Origin: Siphonodentalium dalli
Taxonomy: Eukaryota > Mollusca > Scaphopoda > Gadilida > Siphonodentaliidae
DNA: 64,000 nucleotides
Assembly (NCBI GenBank): GCA_032622095.1
Contig: CP136063.1
Coordinates: 267,461,426-267,525,425, forward strand
Direction of reading: 5' to 3'
The notes beneath the pieces are model-generated. The model searched no databases and was not told the origin of the DNA. It saw nothing but the letters and a program-made list of their open reading frames with translations. Each line of letters opens with the position of its first letter. Within the stretch, counting starts at the first letter, position 1. Positions 46,591-58,280 of the stretch are shown here, one piece after another. The translations under genes were made by a program, and so were the position numbers.

Positions 46591-47361
46591 AGAAGAAGGT
46601 GCCATGTCAGAGGGAAAATAATATTACGAAGTTGTCATCATCAAATAATTTTAATACTTTATTCAATGTAGAGACAAGCCTCACATTGGCTAGTTTATCT
46701 GGCATCCGTGAGTAGAAATATTGTATAATATTCTTTCCAAATTGTTTTGATAGGAATTTTCAGTCAAAGTGACCACTCCAAACTGGAGCATAGTTTATAA
46801 GGCAACACCGTATTGCAACCGGTACATGATTGAAAATCCCGACGAGAACCCGAATTATTCTAAGAGCGTAAAGCCCAAATGGGAAAAGGCATCATTTGCG
46901 AAGCAAAAAAAAGACAATTATTCTGAGTGATTCTCGTAAACAAAAACAAAATTGTTTTAGTGTTATTAAAATTATATATCCACGGAGCACTGGCATCGAA
47001 GAGAGGAATTTTTCAAACCCCCCTAGCAAACAATGACGAGACAGTATTGTAGAATAAAGGATTGTTGATCAATTGTGAAGACATAATTCTGAAAAAGGAA
47101 ACACGTGTCATTGCACAAAATTAGGAAATGTCGCGTTGTCATTAACAATATAGTCAAGATAACGTTCATTAAAGTTTGAACAGATGAACATAGCGACTTA
47201 TCTTGCGAGGTAGAAGAAATTAAAAGACCGCAGACTTACCTGACAGGGCTTTTACAACGAAAGGACTGTCACATGTCATGGTCTAACGGAAGTTGAACCT
47301 GATTGGGTTTGACCGTGCGCGTACTTTAGGTACTTCGTACCGATTTTCTTTGCCGGAGATA

Positions 47362-47700
47362 TTAGTGTGTCTGACATTTGCAGAATGAGGTCCCCAGAGG
47401 GTTAATTTAGTGATGCTATCCCGCACAGCATTAGCATCACCACATTCACCCTCTGGAGACCTCATTCTGCTTACTACTCATCTTCTGGAAAGTATCAATG
47501 GTCTCAAATTAACAGTTTTAGTTACTCTTTCCCTTCTGGGTAGTTTCTGTATCCCATAATTTGCAGAAGATAAAATGCATAATCGAGGCGACTAATGGGC
47601 GAACATCACCAACTTCAACTGGGGAACTTCAATCTAATCGTAGATCCCCAATAGCAGTTGAGGTCCCCAGTGGGTGAATTTGGTGATGCTAGTCCACTGG
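47362..47700. mobile_element. H1 hAT-type MITE, part right of element B
   Basis: Continues the H1 sequence from TTAGTGTGTCTGACATTTGC through the AGGTCCCCAGAGGG block to the inner region. The distal end is degraded near 47700. Confidence 0.75.
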
Positions 47701-47704
47701 CTAC

Positions 47705-48505
47705 CCAGGATTTCTCAAATGTGCATACCAGGATCTCGATTTAAGGACAAGAATCCTATCACGAATCTGCGACAGTCAAATCCGATGGGATATCCATTTA
47801 AATTCCATTGAAATTTCACTCCACAATCATGAAAAAATAATTATTATAATAATAAATAGCAGACAACTAATTTAAAATCATGTGTTTGATGGGAATTTGA
47901 TATGTTGGGTAGCTTTTTTCATGTCTGGGAGATCCTCGGTGGCTTTATTCCTGTAAGATTCTATGCGAAAATGAGAAATCCAGCCTTAGTAGTACCACAC
48001 CCGAATACAGTCCTCTTTGCCAATTTCCCAAATTACAAAACAGATGGATTCAAGTACGAGGAACCCCAAGATTAATTTCAAATTTTATCAATTGGAAAAT
48101 TAGTTCACAGGTGGGTACTGTAAGAGATGTTAAGTTTCACGAAGAGTCCGTGAGACTCCCGGATAGCCACCGCAATTCCGCAAATATGGATATTAACAGC
48201 CAATTTTTCCCAGATTTAGCAAAACCCGGCATTAAAAATCTCCAAAAATGATGTTATTTTATTTTTCGAATATTTGAACATTTATGGGAGTTTCCCCATT
48301 ACAGGGATTTCCCTATTTCCAGTACCGTAAATACCCACACATTAACATTCACAGAATGTACCATCTGTAACTTTTGATGTTCCCTCTGATTGAAGACTGA
48401 TCAGTGGTGAACTGTGACTGATAGTACTACTGTACAAAGTACTCATCAAAGTATCATTTCTTACTGACATATGGAGCGATGACAATTTGAAAATTCTTTT
48501 GTTGT
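47705..48505. other. Intronic DNA without recognised features
   Basis: AT-rich; no ORF or repeat family recognised. Confidence 0.5.
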
Positions 48506-48510
48506 TGTTA

Positions 48511-48937
48511 AAGGTACTCAATCCGATAAGAGGGTCCCCATCTCAACAACAACAATCCGATCAGAGGGTCCAATATTACTATTTCTTTGGCTTTGGGGGT
48601 AAAAAGTATTTGATTCGAGTCGAAGTGATTTTTGAAATTTGTTATTTTCTCGAGATGAGTACTAATAATTGCCCTTAACTTCGTAATCTGCTCGAGATGT
48701 GTACACCAAAACACTTTTCAAACAGACAAGGATGGATAACTCTAAATCAAGTGATAATAATAACGCAATTTTGACTGTGTTCTGGGACAGAAAGCATAGA
48801 AATAACGAAACTTCAAATATCGATATCTGATCACCCTGAGCGTTGATTGGTAGGTTCCTCGTCTCGAATCAATTATTTTTTACCCCCAAAGCACAAGAAA
48901 TAGTAATATAGGACCCTCTGATCGGATTGAGTACCTT
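48511..48937. mobile_element. TA-flanked MITE with AAGGTACTC ends (copy 2)
   Basis: Same family as 10268-10749: AAGGTACTCAATCCGATAAG with inverted right end and TA on each outer side. Internal CTTTGGGGGTAAAAAGTATT and its inverse are present. Confidence 0.8.
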
Positions 48938-49568
48938 TAACCCTTTGATGGGGAGCTTCCCTGGTGCAGCATTAAATATCTTTCTGGAAATATATTTTTA
49001 AAAAGCCTCTCTCCCTCAACACATATGGCCAGATGTCTGTGGCCTATGTATTTTACAAATGGTTATATGTGAGATATACACAAGCAACGCACACTCCCTA
49101 TTTTTGTAATTTACAAGCCATGCGATGTGTATTCTGATGTGATATTTTTGATGATCAGTTGTCCGTATCAGGTCAAGAAAACAATTATTGCCTTATAGAG
49201 CTGCACAACATTACTGTGTGATCGCCACCATAGCGTTTTTATTTAATGCAAGGTCCATATAGCTGCCAGTGAACTTGGCAGTTTATTATCCTGTCAAGCA
49301 AATTCTAGTAAAAAAGTGCATCTTTTCTGACAGTTCAAACATAAAATCTGACCCGAATAACAACATTGACCCAACAAGTCAGAAACCATTAATCCCATTG
49401 CCAATTTAACAACCCCAGTAGAACAATAACGCTGTGCCTCAGCTTACGGCCAAACACAGGCACATGGCTAATGTACACCTGTTTTTTTGTATGGTTGTAT
49501 TTTGTGAATACACGTGTGTATAGAATAAACAGGCTACCAGCATCTCACCGATAGTAATGCATGATTGT

Positions 49569-50401
49569 TTAATCCTTTCATGATGGGAACTGTGCTGGTG
49601 CAGTATTAAAGATACTGAGCCAGTGCATTCTCTTATATATTGTGAGTATTCTCATAGGGAGCCTCGTATATAATATTATTATCCATCCCTTAACTAACAC
49701 CATTTCCGATTGGGCAAAAGCCGCCACGTGATAGTCCTGGAAAAAGTCATATTGGACTCCCGAAAGTCATATTGGACTCCCGACTGTACAATATGACTTT
49801 TCATATTGGACTCCGTGACATCACGAATTAACTCTATTGCGAAATGAATCGGTGAAATTGTGATGCGCGCGCAACATTGATGGATTTTAGCAGACGTTTC
49901 ACTTCCGGATTGAGTTTTTTCTCACTTCCGTGTTTACTTTTCCAAATCATGCTTTCTGATGATCAATATACGGTACAGGCTTTTATAGAGAATTAAGTGC
50001 CGACAAATACCAAAAATATCCACAAAAATTTTATTTAAAAAATTTGGATAAACATACAGATGGATAATAAAAATGTCATTATACAATGTTGTGTACAGTA
50101 TGAGTTTTTCTTGTACTCGTCCAGGTTGTGGTGAAAAGTCATATTGGACTCGACACTGGCGTGTCTCGTCCAATATGACTTTTCACCACAACCTGGACTC
50201 GTACAAGAAAAACACATACTGTACACAACATTGTATAATAACTTTATAAGAGAATGCACTGGCTCACAAGGTCAAGGTAAATATTGTTAGGCCAATGTAT
50301 TCTCTTATATATGCGAGGCTCCCTATGGGAGACTCGCATATATAAGAGAATGCATTGGCACAGGGTTTTTGCATAATTTCAGGAAGCTCCTTTATGGTTA
50401 A
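49569..50401. mobile_element. T2 TTAA MITE carrying a nested inverted-repeat insertion
   Basis: Outer parts TTAATCCTTTCATGATGGG (49569) and CAGGAAGCTCCTTTATGGTTAA (to 50401) belong to one T2 element. About 550 bp (49675-50225) is inserted in its first hairpin and carries several copies of GTCATATTGGACTC. The insertion ends with a long inverted repeat at 50077-50240. Confidence 0.75.
50077..50240. repeat. Inverted repeat with arms of about 78 bp
   Basis: TATACAATGTTGTGTACAGT through GTCATATTGGAC is repeated in inverse after an 8-10 bp spacer (ACACTGGC), with few mismatches. Confidence 0.85.
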
Positions 50402-50506
50402 CAATACAGAAATTTGTTTCTAATGGGTCGCACAACATGCAGCATGCTCAGTGTTAATAATACACTATGTAATACACCAAATCCAAAGCAACAAAAACAT
50501 ACAAAC

Positions 50507-50526
50507 CTTTTAACAGCCTTCTCGCC
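50507..50526 (-). CDS. Candidate 20-bp microexon of the CC2D1-like gene
   Basis: On the minus strand: acceptor TTCCTTATTTTCAG, 20 bp GGCGAGAAGGCTGTTAAAAG, donor GTTTGT. It encodes GEKAVK plus two bases that combine with the T of the exon at 20468 to give serine. Without it, the phase 0 end of the exon at 57217 cannot join the exon at 20468. It repairs the frame exactly and lies in a gap between mobile elements. Such a short match could still be chance, and transcript evidence is absent. Confidence 0.5.
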
Positions 50527-50711
50527 CTGAAAATAAGGAACATAGACTGTTACCAAACTACTTTCTAGTCTGTATGTTTCTCGAATAAGAAAGCATCAAA
50601 GTTAATGCTCAGATGTGTGTAACAGATAGAATATATGGAGAATATCATGAAATAATCTTAGCCTCATTTGCTTGTGTCATGTGTAAACTCTCATGTAATA
50701 AGTGAATTTTT

Positions 50712-51370
50712 AATGAAAGTATCAATGACACTGTAGCTCAACTTGGAGAGGGTATAATGTCATACATTACAATCAAAGTGAAAAGGGATGCAGAAAGTTT
50801 AAATGTTTAAGCAATATCAGTGGTCAAACCTGAAGAGCCATTTGAAGTTTGCGATCAATTGGACAAAAAATGTTGGATGTAGGGCATGCCGAATCATTTA
50901 GTCATGCAAATAATAAAATACAAGATGGCTGCTGGCCATGGTGGTCATATATTTTATCGATAATAAACATGCCTGTATATTTCAAAAATACTTCTCCAAT
51001 AAATATGGGCTGCAGGGTGTGCCGATTGATTAAAATGTGAAAAAAAAATTTTAAACTAATTTTGGGAAATTTTATGGCTCCCAGCCTCCCATCTATAGAC
51101 CACCCCCAAGATGTGTATGAAGTTTGGTGACAATTGGATTAGGGATGTGGTCTGTAGGGTTGTGCCAAAGGATCTAGTCATGCAAAGAGTAAATTCCAAG
51201 ATCGCTGTTGGTGGCCATGTTTTTCATCGAAAATAGTGAAATTCAATAGCTCCCATCTAGAGGTGATCCAAACATGACTAAATTTTCAAAACAATTCCCC
51301 GATAAATGTAGGCTAAAAAGTGCCAATGAATTCAAATGCGAGATCCAAGATGTCTGCTCTTTAACGTTTA
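50712..51370 (+). mobile_element. Decayed pearl-like element
   Basis: Left end GAAAGTATCAATGACACTGT followed by AGCTCAACTTGG, as at 29690 and 60797, then diverged units with AAGATGGCTGCTGG and TAGTCATGCAAAGAGTAAA. No clear right end. Confidence 0.7.
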
Positions 51371-51793
51371 ATTGCTGCAGTAAACAACCTTTCAAAATCA
51401 ATACACACCACACTATTATCCCTATTTAATTTTCTCTGAACATAAATGTTATTTCAACCCACACATCAATGTGACATGCCTCCATACACGCAGCCAAGTC
51501 AGACCTTCACCAATGTGCTAGATACAATATTTTCCTAAAAAAGTAAAATATATATCTCCTAGAAGTATCTTGCCCACTGAACTATATGGTATATTATCCC
51601 AAGTAGGAGGGGTTAACTCTCCGAGTTGAAAAAAAAACGTACGAAATTCTATGGTACATATCTTCTGTCATGTTCATGACCCGTGTAATCACGTGATTTC
51701 TGACACGTAGTGAAGGAATCGCCATATTTTTTATCCCCAGTAGGACATTCCTCGAGAGCGGGGTGGGTGCGAAACCCTGGGAGGGAGCTCAGC

Positions 51794-51892
51794 GTTCAGT
51801 GGGCAAGATACTTCTAGGAGATATATATTTTACTTTTTTAGGAAAATATTGTATCTCCGTCAAAGGTATCTTGCCCACTGAACTATATGGTA
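51794..51892. other. ICR of element C
   Basis: Hairpin with stem GTGGGCAAGATA against TATCTTGCCCAC. It matches the extremities of C itself and differs from the stems of A and B at paired positions. Preceded by the G-rich box (GAGCGGGGTGGG ... CTGGGAGGG). Confidence 0.85.
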
Positions 51893-51984
51893 AAGCATAG
51901 AATTTTCTAACAGTTGGAGGCCACGAGGAAACAAAAACACCGCTATGCATCTGAATCAAAGAACTGGATTGACCTGATAACCTA

Positions 51985-52060
51985 CAATATATACATACAC
52001 ATGCACAGACATATAGATATATATGTATATACATATATATATATATACACACATGCACAA
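51985..52060. repeat. AT/AC-rich microsatellite
   Basis: Imperfect ATAC/ATAT run inside element C, the source of a spurious minus-strand ORF. Confidence 0.8.
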
Positions 52061-53380
52061 TAGGACCATAAGCCAATGTAATATTCCATCCTAAACTAAT
52101 ACCTGTCAGCACTCTCAAACGAACAAAAAGTGGCCACTTAAGAGTTTAAGACCCCTGCAAGTAAAGTAAATAGCTTCAGAAGACCTGGAGATGGACACGA
52201 CATTCGCATCGGAACTTAGGGCTAATAATGTATCAGCCGAGTACTTGCCGGGAATAACGATGCATCAGGATTGTGGCACAAGCCCAAAACCAGCAGAAAC
52301 CGACGGCAGGTATGTAATGAAAAGCAGACCAAGGGCCACCGCGCCCCAACTGTTCGAGCTCTGCTGACTGGTCCCCGACGAGTCGATGGCGCAAGATATC
52401 CCTTCTGGTAAGGATGGGGTGCCCCTCCAATGGGACCCTGTTCCGGAGACAACCATCGCCCGAAGTGCGAATCGAGAGGGCGGATCATATGATCTGGCAT
52501 CCGACACCCAATGCTAATGAATCTCGCACGAGGAGAAGCATATGGCAAGAATTTTCATCCGGCTTTATGAATTGTGCCCAACAAGATTCATATGCTGCCC
52601 CACAGATGCAACATTATCCTGCATTGGCAATCGCTGAGGTCAGCAAAGGACCGAGTGGGGTGCTGAACTAGACCTCATGTCAACAGTGTTCTGAAATTGA
52701 GCATATGTCGAACCATGGATAATGGACTCATCTATGTATGACTGGACAACAAAAGTGAAATCCATGTTGAGTTAGCACTGAAAGCAACCTGAAGACAAAA
52801 TATATGTAATTCGTATCTATTACGGAAACACAGCGAGGTCGGAGATAAAGCATGTATGCTTGTTTATCTCTGATTCTTGCGTCCCAAATCGAGATGTAAA
52901 TATTTACCCTATCGAGCACCCGAACCAGTCCAGAACATGTCTTAAAAAGTCAGGAAAATGAAAGGGCGAGAGTCATATACGAATCTAGTGATATGAATGA
53001 CTATAGACATTCTCCAGCAAAGCCCGTGACCATGAAAGAGCTGGATGGAACATGGAAAGAAGCAACCACTTATAAAGCAAGAAGTTGAACACATCCCAAC
53101 CCGAGAACAGTAAAATGGTTGAATACCTCTCAGGATGGTCGAACCCAGGTCGCCAAGTGTGCAGTCCGTTGGCATAACCATTCATCTCTAACGACGTTAG
53201 GCAGGGTACAAACTGACCGGCATCACAGGGCAAGTTGCTACCCAAATACTAACAAAAGCCATGCAACTTGTATCCTATTTCCTCATTTGACTGTCCCAGG
53301 GTATGCCAACAGTCGTCCTATCCGACTTGGAGTCCCTGTCGATAGTCCAGAAAGCCCACCAAATGCGGCCAATGGGTTCG

Positions 53381-55080
53381 ATGGGTAGCCCCAACCCGCG
53401 ACCTGTTTGGTGGGACTATCATCCTGAGTGCTAATTACGCCAATGAAGGGAACACTATACATCGACAAGTGACAGTGTCCTGGTCGTAAAGGTTTCTATC
53501 TCTTCCTTGGAACCCTCGAAACAAGGGAAAGCACTCTGATGTTCTGTTAAATTGTAAATGATTGTAGAACAATGCTATCAAATCATGTCAATCTGAGGTT
53601 ATTTGCTAATCAAAATTCGACATTAATTTTCTTCCTGCGCTTGGCTGCATCAGAGAACACTGAACAACTAACTGAGCTCCCTCGTAAGCGCATGTAAAGG
53701 TGACCCGAAAGGAATGTCGAAAGCCCTTTCACCTCGTGCTGGAGCGACTGCTCGATCTGATCCTGATCTCCATCCGTCGATGGAGTGTTAACAGCACAAT
53801 ACACCACGACAAGCTTCATTTCTAATTGCATGTGAGGTCTGGGCATTGGGGACCCCGGAGTAATGTCCAGAGCCTGTACATCTCGGGGTGGAGCAGCAGC
53901 AGGACCGATCCCGATATCCAACCGACCGAACTGGCGATGGGAGGTTAGTAGGTACCAGTTCCCAAGCAAGCTTCCTGCTATAATGGCGTCAGGGAATAAG
54001 ATCTTTTGTTTTCATTTAAAATCAAACCCGAAGTTACTGGCAGCTGTTGGCCAGAATGCGGCCAGTAACCTGTCTGCCAAGCCCCCGGAAGTGGTGACTT
54101 ATAATAAGGAGGAAACAAGCCTGTGAACTGTGATCCCATTCCAAGCCCAGCTGGGGCAGAAGGCATGGAGGATAAACTTTCAGGTGCCAAATAATTGCGT
54201 AAATGTAATAATTTGAGAAAAAGTCTCCTAATTTGAATTGAGACAAAGTATAATGGCCATTCGACTAGCAATTTTAGCCCAAATTTCCACACACTATGAT
54301 CATAAGGCACCGGAGAGCATGGTCAGGGATCACCGAGGGTGTATCCCCCAGCCGCGCTGACCCCGAGATGACGACTTGTAGCGATGGACGGCGTGTGTCG
54401 AGTGTTTTAGTAGAGCTCAGTGGTCACAGCCGTCCGGGGCACGTCAACAGCCAACGGTCGACCCGCAGAAGCAGATTGACGTCCCATTCGATAGTCCAGG
54501 GAGCGCACCAATGTGACTCATGGGTTCAATGGGTAGCCCCAACCCGCGCCCTGTTTGGTGTGACTATCGCCCCGAGTGATAATTACGCCAATTAGAGGAA
54601 CACGATATATCGGCAAGTCAGAGAAGGATACAGGGATGTTTTGATACCTGTTACAGGTTTGGGTGCCCAAACTATAGAGACCCAAATGTCCCCAAATTCC
54701 ATGTAGATGGCATTTATTCCAGTTGGATCTTCCATATTTTCAAGGAATTTTTCTACAATTCAACAAAATGTCCTAGTAATGCAAATCATCAGCCCGCAGA
54801 TGATATATAGTCTATAATATGGAGCCTTTATTTGCACAATCAAGTATCCAGTACTGAATATTTTAACATCCAAATTTATATGGGCACATACTCAAATACA
54901 GAACAGGTGTCCCCAAACAAAAATTCTCTGGATCCTTCCCCGCGAGTTTGTCCGTGTCCTAGGGGAAGCAACTCGTGTGAGCTACGGGGTCGATGGGTAG
55001 CCCCAACCCGCGTCCTGTGTGGTGTGACTATCGCTCCGAGTGCTAATTACGCCAATTAGAGGAACCCTATATATCGACTT
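53381..55080. repeat. Three dispersed copies of a motif of about 90 bp in element C
   Basis: At about 53381-53470, 54525-54620 and 54987-55080, each with GATGGGTAGCCCCAACCCGC, then GTGACTATCGC and CTAATTACGCCAATTAGAGG. GGGTT...GGGTAGCCCC...AACCC can fold as a stem. Two more copies lie in the duplicate at about 63274-63370 and 63735-63830. Function unknown. Confidence 0.8.
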
Positions 55081-56604
55081 TCGTTCTCTACTCTTGCGAC
55101 CTCGAAACGAGGGAAGCGACTTCAAGGGGAGCTACGGGGAAGGCGATTCATGAACCTGGTCTTACCTCGATTATCAGTCCTGTGAAAGTAATTAATGTGA
55201 TTGCGAACAATCACAAATACACCTGTTGTGTTATGTTACCATGTGGCAACCAAGGCAGTAACGGCCCCATTGTTAATCATCCAGGGTGAAAAAGGTTCAA
55301 AGTGACATTCGGGATTTTACAATCCTATCAGCCTATTTCACAAGCGTTTAAACACTGCTTTTTCCGTCAGTTGTACACCAGACGATGATTGTCAACGTAT
55401 AAAGAAAGCCGTCAAACGAAAAAATGAACTCGAAAATAAGTCACCTAATTTCGTGATACCTTTAACCACCGTCAACGCACGTGGTAACTTAAATAACACG
55501 TCACCTGTATGCCATAGATTTGTTATAAAGAAAACGATCAGCGTCTTTAGTCATATCCAATGGTGCCTCGAATGTTCTGCCTTTAATAGGCCAGAAACGT
55601 TGCATTTTGTCTGCACAGAAAACGGATATTAAATCATTGACCGATTAAAATTATGGAAGACAAAGTCGGTTAAAACGAAACGAGTCATCCGATTCCGATA
55701 TTATTATATTCCTAACAAACCGTCGTAATCTTTATGTGAATCGTTACATAATTTTCAACTATAAGCAAAGAAATAATGTTGTTTGTATAAAACAAAAACA
55801 AAACTGTTTTTGCTATACAAACTGCAACTTAGCTTCGTATTCTTTGTGAGAGATTCTTTTTGCACCCGTCCTGGTGAGGAGGGAGAAAAATATGGCGATT
55901 CCCTCACTACGTGTCAGAAATCACGTGATTACACGGGTCATGAACATGACAGAAGATATGTACCATAGAATTTCGTACATTTTTTTTTCAACTCGGAGAG
56001 TTAACCCCTCCTACTTGGGATAATATACCATATAGTTCAGTGGGCAAGATACCTTTGACGGAGATAAAATGTAGTCCTTCAAATAGCATCGCCCTTGACA
56101 TCGAAATATATCATGATATGAACAACCAGATGGTGAATTACAGTGAGAACAGATATATCAACTTCTTCCCCTTCCAGAAGAATAATGCTATCTGTACCTA
56201 CCAACAAAGAAAATTGTGGATAGTGTGACAGGCAACAGATATTTTAATAGCAGCCTAATGACTTTCAAGCAGTATATTTACCTTGCCTGGAGCTGTACTC
56301 TGAAATTATATAGAGATGTAAAACTATATTGTCTATATTCTAAATCCTCAGTGGTGAACAACATAATCAAAGCAATTATTTAACCTTGAGAGTAATGTTT
56401 TTGATTATGAAAATAACTACTTTTATCATGATTTTATCACGATCGGCATGTCTAAGCACTTTAGCTGAGTATTCCACATCAATTTAAACAGAAAATATTT
56501 TTCTGGCCAGTACCGACATTAAAAACAAAGTTGCAAACATTAGGACGCCATTTTGTGATTTACAATGTGGTATCAGTAATGGAATTATTCAATATAATTA
56601 CCTC

Positions 56605-56877
56605 TTAACCCTTTCTATACTAAATACTCATTGACGAGTAGTTCCTTTAGGAAATGTTGAGATATTAAGTTCAACAGTCTGCCATAGGTCGTTTGTTGAA
56701 CTTATTATTTGAACATTTCCCTCCAATGAATATGAATCCTCCTGTACTTGTCTTATCATTTTGTCTGTCTGTCGTCCGCTAAAATTTCTTGAACATCCCT
56801 CCAAATGAATAATAGACCATTCATATGTATAATTTTATAACTAACTGGGAGAATTCATTTAGAATAGAAAGGATTAA
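56605..56877. mobile_element. TTAA MITE, family T3 (copy 3, complete)
   Basis: TTAACCCTTTCTATACTAAA at the left and TTTAGAATAGAAAGGATTAA at the right, both with TTAA. Inner hairpin AAGTTCAACA/TGTTGAACTT around GCCATAGGTCG. Confidence 0.85.
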
Positions 56878-57216
56878 ACTCTTGTATAATATTCAGTAAG
56901 AATTTGCAATTGTTCATGCTCTCCCACCTGAATTTTAACACAATGCTGCTGCGATATCTGCAGCTACGATTTTATCCACGTGATCGAGCACATGTGTAAA
57001 TTGTGAGACCAGTGCGACCATGTCATGTGACAGCTAATATCGTGTGCACTGCAAAGGTCACACCATGATTTTCCTGGTAAGAATCAAACATTGCTACAAT
57101 ATGGCTGCGATATTGTCGTAAGCATGCGCAGTGGATACTCCACCTGTGATTTTCCCCACTTAGGATTTTAATCGCAGGATCTGCGGTGGCACTAAGACAA
57201 CTAATTGTTCTAATAC

Positions 57217-57360
57217 CTGTATAGGCTTGATTGTCCGAATAAACTGGTCAATAACCAGCCACTTCTCTTTAACTTCATCAACCTGTTTGGATTTCAGTGG
57301 ATCCCGAATTCTAATTTTCACTTCTAGTTTCCCACCGACTGTTTTTCTACCATCCACAAT
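57217..57360 (-). CDS. CC2D1-like protein, C2-domain exon (end of C2)
   Basis: A 144-bp exon with acceptor TAATGTTTCAG and donor ATACAG/GTATTA, phase 0 at both ends, 48 codons. It encodes IVDGRKTVGGKLEVKIRIRD, PLKSKQVDEVKEKWLVIDQF and IRTIKPIQ. The DGR(K/R)..GG(K/R)LEV..RIR.PL and EKWLV pattern is characteristic of the C2 domain of CC2D1A/CC2D1B and Drosophila Lgd, which binds phospholipid and is linked to ESCRT-III (CHMP4/Shrub) control and endosomal Notch traffic. The frame stays open past the donor to 57160, giving a longer ORF that is mostly intron. Confidence 0.9.
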
Positions 57361-58130
57361 CTGAAACATTAGAATAATACCTATTAAGACAGAAATAATT
57401 GAAAATAAAAGGCCGTCCGGCCACAGTGTCCCACGAAAAAGAGGCTTCATTGGGGCATCAGCTTTTCTGAAAAAAATAACAAGGCCCCTAAATCCGAAGC
57501 AACCAGGCAAAAATGGGTGGATTGTACCCATATTCGAACTTAATCTGTATTTCGAGCTGATAAACGCACATTCCAAATTAGGTTCAGATATGATCACACA
57601 AACTGATGTTATCATCCGGAACCAGGATTCCAAGTCGAAAAAGGGCCACAACTCTCGCAAAAATGGGCGGAGCAAACCCATAGAAACAGTTCTCCCACTG
57701 TCAGTCACTCGTAGGATATGCACATAATACACTTTAGGAGAGGCAAACAGTTCATCATGAGAGGTCAATTACCTCCCGGATTGATTGCACCAAACTGAAT
57801 TTAACGAGCGGGAACCAACACTTTATCAAATCATGTAAATTCTAACATGAAAAATGGCGGTGAGTCATGTAAAAATCATTGTACGGAAGCCATATTCGAA
57901 CTTGAACTGTATCTTTGGCTGGGAAGCACATATATCAGCTTTCGTCCAGATCAAACAATCCGAACTGAAATTATTGGTTGGAAACCAAAATGTTATCAAA
58001 TTGGGTAATTTTTTTCAAATGGGCAAATAGATACTATCATTGATACATTCATGATGATCAAAATGTATTTTAAAGGCTGTCGGAGGTATAATAACAAGTT
58101 GCAGATTATATATATATTCGAGAAACTCAC

Positions 58131-58221
58131 ATCGTAACTTTCATGCAGATCACAATGCGTTTCTAGAGGCTGTATTTTGACGGACACAGATCCTATAGAT
58201 TTATCACTTTTCAAGAAACCT
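58131..58221 (-). CDS. CC2D1-like protein, C2-domain exon (middle)
   Basis: A 91-bp exon with acceptor TTTTTTTCCAG and donor GAT/GTGAGT. It encodes (R)GFLKSDKSIGSVSVKIQPLE then THCDLHESYD. CC2D1A has a comparable GFLKSDK.LGT...KL..LE segment just before DGR. Phase 2 entry matches the previous exon (CG+A = Arg); phase 0 exit leads to IVDGRK. Confidence 0.9.
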
Positions 58222-58280
58222 CTGGAAAAAAAGAAACGGAAAATTTAAAATCTCCTTACAATAATACAATAATGCATAAG

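Larger units (their letters stand above)
41636..47361 (-). mobile_element. DIRS-like element B (non-autonomous)
   Basis: Left (41655-41873) and right (47215-47358) regions are inverted repeats (shared GTACGAAGTACCTAAAGTA, GTCAAACCCAATCAGGTTCA and TAAAAGCCCTGTCAGGTAAG on the left-end strand). The right end has lost the stem segment next to the extremity. The ICR at 41953-42050 equals the reverse complement of right extremity plus left extremity, joined at ATA. It is inserted cleanly into an H1 MITE with only ATA shared. A TATA-like TTATAAAAGCC lies in the terminal repeat. No DIRS protein domains are seen. By ICR position it reads on the minus strand. Confidence 0.8.
51520..56066 (-). mobile_element. 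DIRS-like element C (non-autonomous)
   Basis: Inverted terminal repeats 51564-51731 and 55885-56055 (shared CTTGCCCACTGAACTATATG, GGAGGGGTTAACTCTC and ATGTTCATGACCCGTGTAAT). The ICR at 51794-51892 equals the reverse complement of right extremity plus left extremity, joined at AGATA. AGATA is also the only sequence shared at the outer limits (51520-51524, 56062-56066). No reverse transcriptase or recombinase ORF. ICR position implies minus-strand reading. The interior part 53640-55255 has a close copy at 62387-64000. Confidence 0.8.

Noticed and set aside
22381-56066. Elements A, B and C as Polintons or ordinary cut-and-paste transposons with long inverted repeats
   Set aside because: The outermost sequences are not inverted copies of each other, but both occur joined in the internal region. 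There are no 6-bp or longer target duplications and no Polinton genes. DIRS architecture fits better.
57160-57768. A 202-codon minus-strand ORF as a complete small protein
   Set aside because: Only 57217-57360 matches the C2 domain of CC2D1 proteins. Clear splice sites bound it, and the upstream 135 codons are intron.
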